NCBI GenBank assembly: GCA_041485125.1
Contig: JBGPIT010000217.1
Coordinates: forward strand, 1 to 8,626
Direction: 5' to 3'
DNA length: 8,626 bases
DNA from: JBGPIT01 sp041485125
Lineage (GTDB): Bacteria > Desulfobacterota > Binatia > UTPRO1
The notes beneath the pieces are model-generated. The model did not search any database and was not told the DNA's origin. It saw only the letters and a program-made list of their open reading frames with translations. Below are positions 6,081 through 8,626 of the stretch, one piece after another; within the stretch, counting starts at the first letter, position 1, and each line of letters starts with the position of its first letter. The position numbers and the translations under genes were made by a program.

Positions 6081-6111
6081 CGCGCCGGCACGAAGGAGCC
6101 GTGCCGGCGCG
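6081..6111 (-). terminator. Strong intergenic hairpin, possible terminator
   Basis: CGCGCCGGCACG (6081-6092) and its perfect complement CGTGCCGGCGCG (6100-6111) enclose a 7-nt loop, making a 12-bp, almost all G/C stem. It begins 7 nt after the stop of the sensor-like membrane gene and lies about 100 nt before tadA. No T tract follows on either strand, so it is not a canonical intrinsic terminator. A U-less terminator or an RNA 3'-end stabiliser is the likely role. Confidence 0.45.
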
Positions 6112-6118
6112 GACCGGG

Positions 6119-7177
6119 CTACACGGTCGACGCGACGAGCGCGCGCCGGCCGATCACGCGTTCCCGCAGGAGGCCGTATCCGATGCAGAGCGGGAACATG
6201 AAGGCGGTGGCGGTCATGACGTTGACGGGCACGGCGCCGCCACTGAGCCCCGAGATGACCATGATCACGGCGGGCACGCCGAGGCCGAGCAGGGCTCCGG
6301 CGACCGCCGAGCGCAGCAGCGGCCCGGCGTTCTCGCCGGCTCGGGCGCGCTCGATGATGAGCGTTGCCCCGGCGGCGATCCCCGCGAAGCCGAGATAGGT
6401 CTCGCACGCGCCGTGCACGAGCGAGTAGGCACCGGGCTGCCCGAGGAGGAGTTGATACGGGATCGCGAGCGCGAGCGAGAGCCACCACGCGATCGAGACC
6501 AGCGGCGTCACATAGCGACCGTTCTCGCGGGCGAAGACCAGGGCGAGGTAGATGAGCGTCGCCGGGAAGAACGACTCGGCGATGGCGTGGATGCGGATGT
6601 CGGCGTCGGGTGTGTAGATGCCGGCGCCGCTGAGTGCGTAGAGGCCACCCGCTCCGCCGACCAACAGCAAGGCACGACCGAGCGCCGAGTTGGGCATGAG
6701 CCATGCGCCGAGGACGCCGAGGAGGAGGTAGAGGAGCCCGGTAAGGAGATAGCTGCCGAAGATGATCCAATAGTCGGATCGCGAGAAGACCCGGCTCTCG
6801 AGGGTCAGGGTTTCCGTAGTGCTACCGTGGCGCAGCGTGTAGACGATCGGTGTGCCTGCTGCGTGCTCGGCGACGTGACGATACGCGTCGGCATTGCCGA
6901 GAGTCTTCTCGCCGTCGACGGCAAGAACCGTCCGTTGGTAGATCGCGCCGTCCGCGCTCCCCGACCATGCGACGAGTCCGACCGACGGGATCACTCGGTT
7001 GGGCAGCAAGAAGAATCCGGGAAAGGTGCTGCCGATCCAGCTGGCGCTCCCGAGCCCGATCACCGCCGTCACCGCCAGCGCCGCGACCCCCGCTGCGATG
7101 AGCGCCGGTCGGTACGCCCAGGGCGACGCCGCGCTCCAAGCGCTCGGCTCGCGGTTGGGTTCGTCGTACGTCGTCAT
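6119..7177 (-). CDS. Multi-pass membrane sensor-like protein without a kinase domain
   Basis: A 352-residue protein. A first span lies at about residues 24-46. A periplasmic stretch of about 85 residues follows; it looks PDZ-like (PSVGLVAWSGSADG, then VLAVDGEKTLGNADAYR and GTPIVYTLRHG). After SDYWIIFGSYLLTGLLYLLL come about seven further hydrophobic spans. This order resembles the N-terminal sensor half of some multi-pass histidine kinases, in which a phrase like FPLCIGYGLLRERVIGRRAL leads into the coiled coil and kinase domain. Here the protein ends four residues later (VASTV), so no histidine-kinase or other output domain is present. The ATG at 7175-7177 has a GGAG 10 nt upstream. It lies 27 nt after the exported-protein gene, so the two are probably cotranscribed and may act together in the envelope. 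The sensor comparison is from memory of the family, not a search. Confidence 0.75.
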   Translation of the reverse strand: MTTYDEPNREPSAWSAASPWAYRPALIAAGVAALAVTAVIGLGSASWIGSTFPGFFLLPNRVIPSVGLVAWSGSADGAIYQRTVLAVDGEKTLGNADAYRHVAEHAAGTPIVYTLRHGSTTETLTLESRVFSRSDYWIIFGSYLLTGLLYLLLGVLGAWLMPNSALGRALLLVGGAGGLYALSGAGIYTPDADIRIHAIAESFFPATLIYLALVFARENGRYVTPLVSIAWWLSLALAIPYQLLLGQPGAYSLVHGACETYLGFAGIAAGATLIIERARAGENAGPLLRSAVAGALLGLGVPAVIMVISGLSGGAVPVNVMTATAFMFPLCIGYGLLRERVIGRRALVASTV

Positions 7178-7204
7178 GACTGTCTGTCTCCGAAGCGGAT
7201 GCTC

Positions 7205-8194
7205 TTAGAGGAGATTGTCGACGACGTTCTCGACCTGATTCAGCACTCCGCCCCGGAGATTGTCGCAGGCGTGACTCCACTTGATCGTGCGAATCGTCGG
7301 CGTACCGCCGTCGATATCCGCGAGCGCGGTCACGACGCTGAAGTCGAAGGTCGGCGTTCTGCCCGGAGCCGGCGCACCCTGATTCTCGACCTGACCCTTG
7401 ATCGCGATGACGAGGCGGTTGTGGTCGACGTGGTAGGTCCCGTCGGTGTGCCACGCGGGATCCAACGGATCGAGGCCGAAGCCGTTCACGTGCGCGTGCT
7501 GCTCGCGATAGGTGTTGAACTCGTGGCGATCGTAGGTGAGCTCCATGCTGTCGGGATCGCCCGGATCGTCGATCGCGTAGATGCCCGCGTTCTGCGGGGT
7601 CAGGAGCTGCATCAAGAAGCCCTGCATGTTGTAGATCGTGACGTCCGCCGCGCTGAAGAGGAGCGGATACCTCTGGCCGAGACCGTTGAAGATCATGTGG
7701 TCGGAGATCGCAGAGATATCGACGGGAATCAGGATCGTGTGGTCCGCCGTGACCGCCGCGCTGTAGCATTGCGCAATCGTCTCCCCGTCGCCCTGTTGCA
7801 GCACGAGGGCCGGCTGCATGATCGTGAAGTCAGAGCTCGCGACGTCGTAGTCTTTACCGGGCGCCTTCACCTTGATGGACGTCGGGCTCGCCGCCAAAGA
7901 CGGCGCCTGCACGACCGCCTGCCACTTGTATTGACCGTCGGCGAGATCGCGCTTGTAGACGGCCGTGGTCTTGATCTTCTTCGCGCCCATGAACTCGATA
8001 TCGAAGTCTCCGGGCTTGTTGTCGGGCGAGAAGAACGTGACGGTGTCGCCGGGCGAGGCAAATGCCGGCCGCACCAGCGCCGCGGGTGGCGGCGGCTTGT
8101 TGCAGCCACAGCCTGCCTCGGCGGGGGCTGGGCTGCGCAACACCGCCAGGCCGGCGAGCGCGATAACGGTCAATCTGAGTATGCGATTGTGCAT
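7205..8194 (-). CDS. Exported protein of unknown function with CGCNKPPPP motif
   Basis: A 329-residue protein with a classical signal peptide: MHNRILRLTV, a hydrophobic core to about residue 19, and a likely signal peptidase I cut after PAPAEA (residue 27). The mature end would be GCGCNKPPPPAALVRPAF. The -3 Glu argues against a lipobox although Cys29 is close. Residues about 40-130 look like a beta-sandwich of the IPT/TIG-like kind (FASPGDTVTFFSPDNKPGDF, then VKAPGKDYDVASSDFTI). The rest (about 135-329) has no motif I know. It contains several His residues (REQHAHVNGFG, WHTDGTYHVDHN) and two further Cys (IAQCYSA, SHACDNL), which may form a disulphide outside the cytoplasm. The ATG at 8192-8194 is preceded by GGAGG 4 nt upstream, so the longer reading from 8212 is not favoured. 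It is first in a two-gene unit with the sensor-like membrane protein. Confidence 0.85.
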   Translation of the reverse strand: MHNRILRLTVIALAGLAVLRSPAPAEAGCGCNKPPPPAALVRPAFASPGDTVTFFSPDNKPGDFDIEFMGAKKIKTTAVYKRDLADGQYKWQAVVQAPSLAASPTSIKVKAPGKDYDVASSDFTIMQPALVLQQGDGETIAQCYSAAVTADHTILIPVDISAISDHMIFNGLGQRYPLLFSAADVTIYNMQGFLMQLLTPQNAGIYAIDDPGDPDSMELTYDRHEFNTYREQHAHVNGFGLDPLDPAWHTDGTYHVDHNRLVIAIKGQVENQGAPAPGRTPTFDFSVVTALADIDGGTPTIRTIKWSHACDNLRGGVLNQVENVVDNLL

Positions 8195-8335
8195 GGATCC
8201 TCCGTGACCCACCCTTTGGCGGTGTCGAGGTTGGGTAGAGCAATCGGATCGCCACGCGACGACGCCAGCGAAGTCGCGGCACTACACCGGAGGTACGACG
8301 CCCGACGCGCCACGGTGGACAGGCCCTCAGGGCGC

Positions 8336-8367
8336 CGCTGACACACGCGCCCCGCGCTGACACACGC
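8336..8367. repeat. 13-bp direct repeat in a divergent promoter region
   Basis: CGCTGACACACGC occurs perfectly at 8336-8348 and 8355-8367. The start-to-start distance is 19 bp, close to two helical turns, so both copies face nearly the same side of the DNA. They lie between the divergent exported-protein and dehydrogenase genes, just upstream of the best plus-strand promoter candidate. A tandem operator for a dimeric regulator is the likely reading. Confidence 0.6.
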
Positions 8368-8370
8368 CGG

Positions 8371-8399
8371 TTGCGACCGACCTTGCCACTTCGTAAAGC
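8371..8399 (+). promoter_or_regulatory. Weak promoter candidate for the dehydrogenase gene
   Basis: TTGCGA (8371-8376) and TAAAGC (8394-8399) are spaced by 17 nt, with 4 of 6 and 3 of 6 matches to the sigma-70 consensus. It lies just downstream of the 13-bp direct repeats and about 50 nt before the start codon. Support is weak. Confidence 0.25.
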
Positions 8400-8401
8400 A
8401 C

Positions 8402-8422
8402 GTGGTCGGAACGCGCGACCAC
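8402..8422. repeat. 7-bp inverted repeat, possible operator
   Basis: GTGGTCG (8402-8408) and CGACCAC (8416-8422) form a perfect 7-bp palindrome around 7 nt. It sits just after the proposed -10 box and about 30 nt before the dehydrogenase start, where a repressor would block transcription. Confidence 0.35.
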
Positions 8423-8451
8423 ACGACACGCGACATCCGAGGGAGCGATCC

Positions 8452-8626
8452 ATGCGAGCAGTGAAATTTACCGGTACCGGCGACGCTTCGATCCTGCGCA
8501 TCGACGAGGTGCCGGCGCGCGACCCCGGACCGCGCGAGGTGCGCATCCGCGTCACGTCCGTCGGAATGAACCGCGCCGACGCCAACTACCGCGCCGGCAA
8601 GTATCTGCTCCGCACGCCCGGCGAGA
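8452..8626 (+). CDS. Zinc-type alcohol dehydrogenase / quinone oxidoreductase (MDR family), N-terminal part
   Basis: The ATG at 8452-8454 has GAGGGA at 8439-8444 as ribosome binding site and opens a frame that runs off the window after 58 codons. MRAVKFTGTGDASILRIDEV, then the PxPGPREVRIRV segment and VGMNRADANYRAGKY, is the usual opening of the GroES-like domain of medium-chain NAD(P)H-dependent reductases. MNRADANYRAG most resembles the quinone oxidoreductase branch (usual NRxDxxxRxG), in which the catalytic zinc cysteine is absent. The NADPH-binding Rossmann half is outside the window, so substrate and exact branch cannot be told. It is the only supported plus-strand gene here, transcribed away from the rest. 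Confidence 0.85.
   Translation, partial: MRAVKFTGTGDASILRIDEVPARDPGPREVRIRVTSVGMNRADANYRAGKYLLRTPGE

Noticed and set aside
5606..8341. A 911-codon open frame on the plus strand
   Set aside because: It runs antisense to tadA, the sensor-like gene and the exported-protein gene. Its translation is a low-complexity mix of Arg, Asp, Glu and Ala with no domain. Long antisense frames are expected at this GC content.
1..8626. CRISPR arrays or insertion sequences
   Set aside because: No regularly spaced repeat series, transposase or integrase was seen on either strand.

Overview
The window is about 8.6 kb of GC-rich bacterial chromosome. Almost every supported gene lies on the minus strand, so the genes read from high to low coordinates. 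High GC, long antisense open frames, an NHEJ gene set and several multi-pass membrane proteins fit an uncultured soil-type lineage (deltaproteobacterial or Binatota/Rokubacteria/Myxococcota-like). No marker here fixes the phylum, so this placement is inference.

Right end (8195-8626): a divergent intergenic region holds a 13-bp direct repeat and a 7-bp inverted repeat. It precedes the start of a plus-strand zinc-type alcohol dehydrogenase/quinone reductase gene that runs off the window. In the other direction lie an exported protein with a CGCNKPPPP motif after its signal peptide (7205-8194) and, 27 nt on, a multi-pass membrane protein that looks like the sensor half of a histidine kinase without the kinase (6119-7177). 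A perfect 12-bp hairpin follows. Next is tadA, the tRNA adenosine deaminase (5507-5977).

Centre (1290-5422): a tightly packed minus-strand cluster of five genes. The order is ku, a MerR-type HTH/TPR fusion, a stand-alone LigD polymerase (primase-polymerase) domain, a NUDIX hydrolase and a 300-residue membrane protein of unknown function. Junctions are a 1-nt gap, a TGATG overlap, a 27-nt gap and an ATGA overlap, so one coupled operon is likely. Ku binds double-strand ends and LigD-Pol fills or tails them. No ATP-dependent ligase domain or nuclease domain is in the window. The HTH/TPR protein between the two NHEJ genes is the best candidate for an unstudied accessory factor.

Left end (1-1254): a tRNA-Ser(CGA) gene with its own likely promoter is flanked by an 11-bp inverted repeat. 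Immediately at its 3' end begins the C-terminal stump of a serine/threonine protein kinase, followed 11 nt later by a small SMR-like transporter gene. The abrupt junction suggests an old rearrangement or integration at the tRNA 3' end. The stretch 45-558 has no convincing gene and may hold decayed coding sequence. The start of another minus-strand gene with a strong ribosome binding site leaves the window at position 1.
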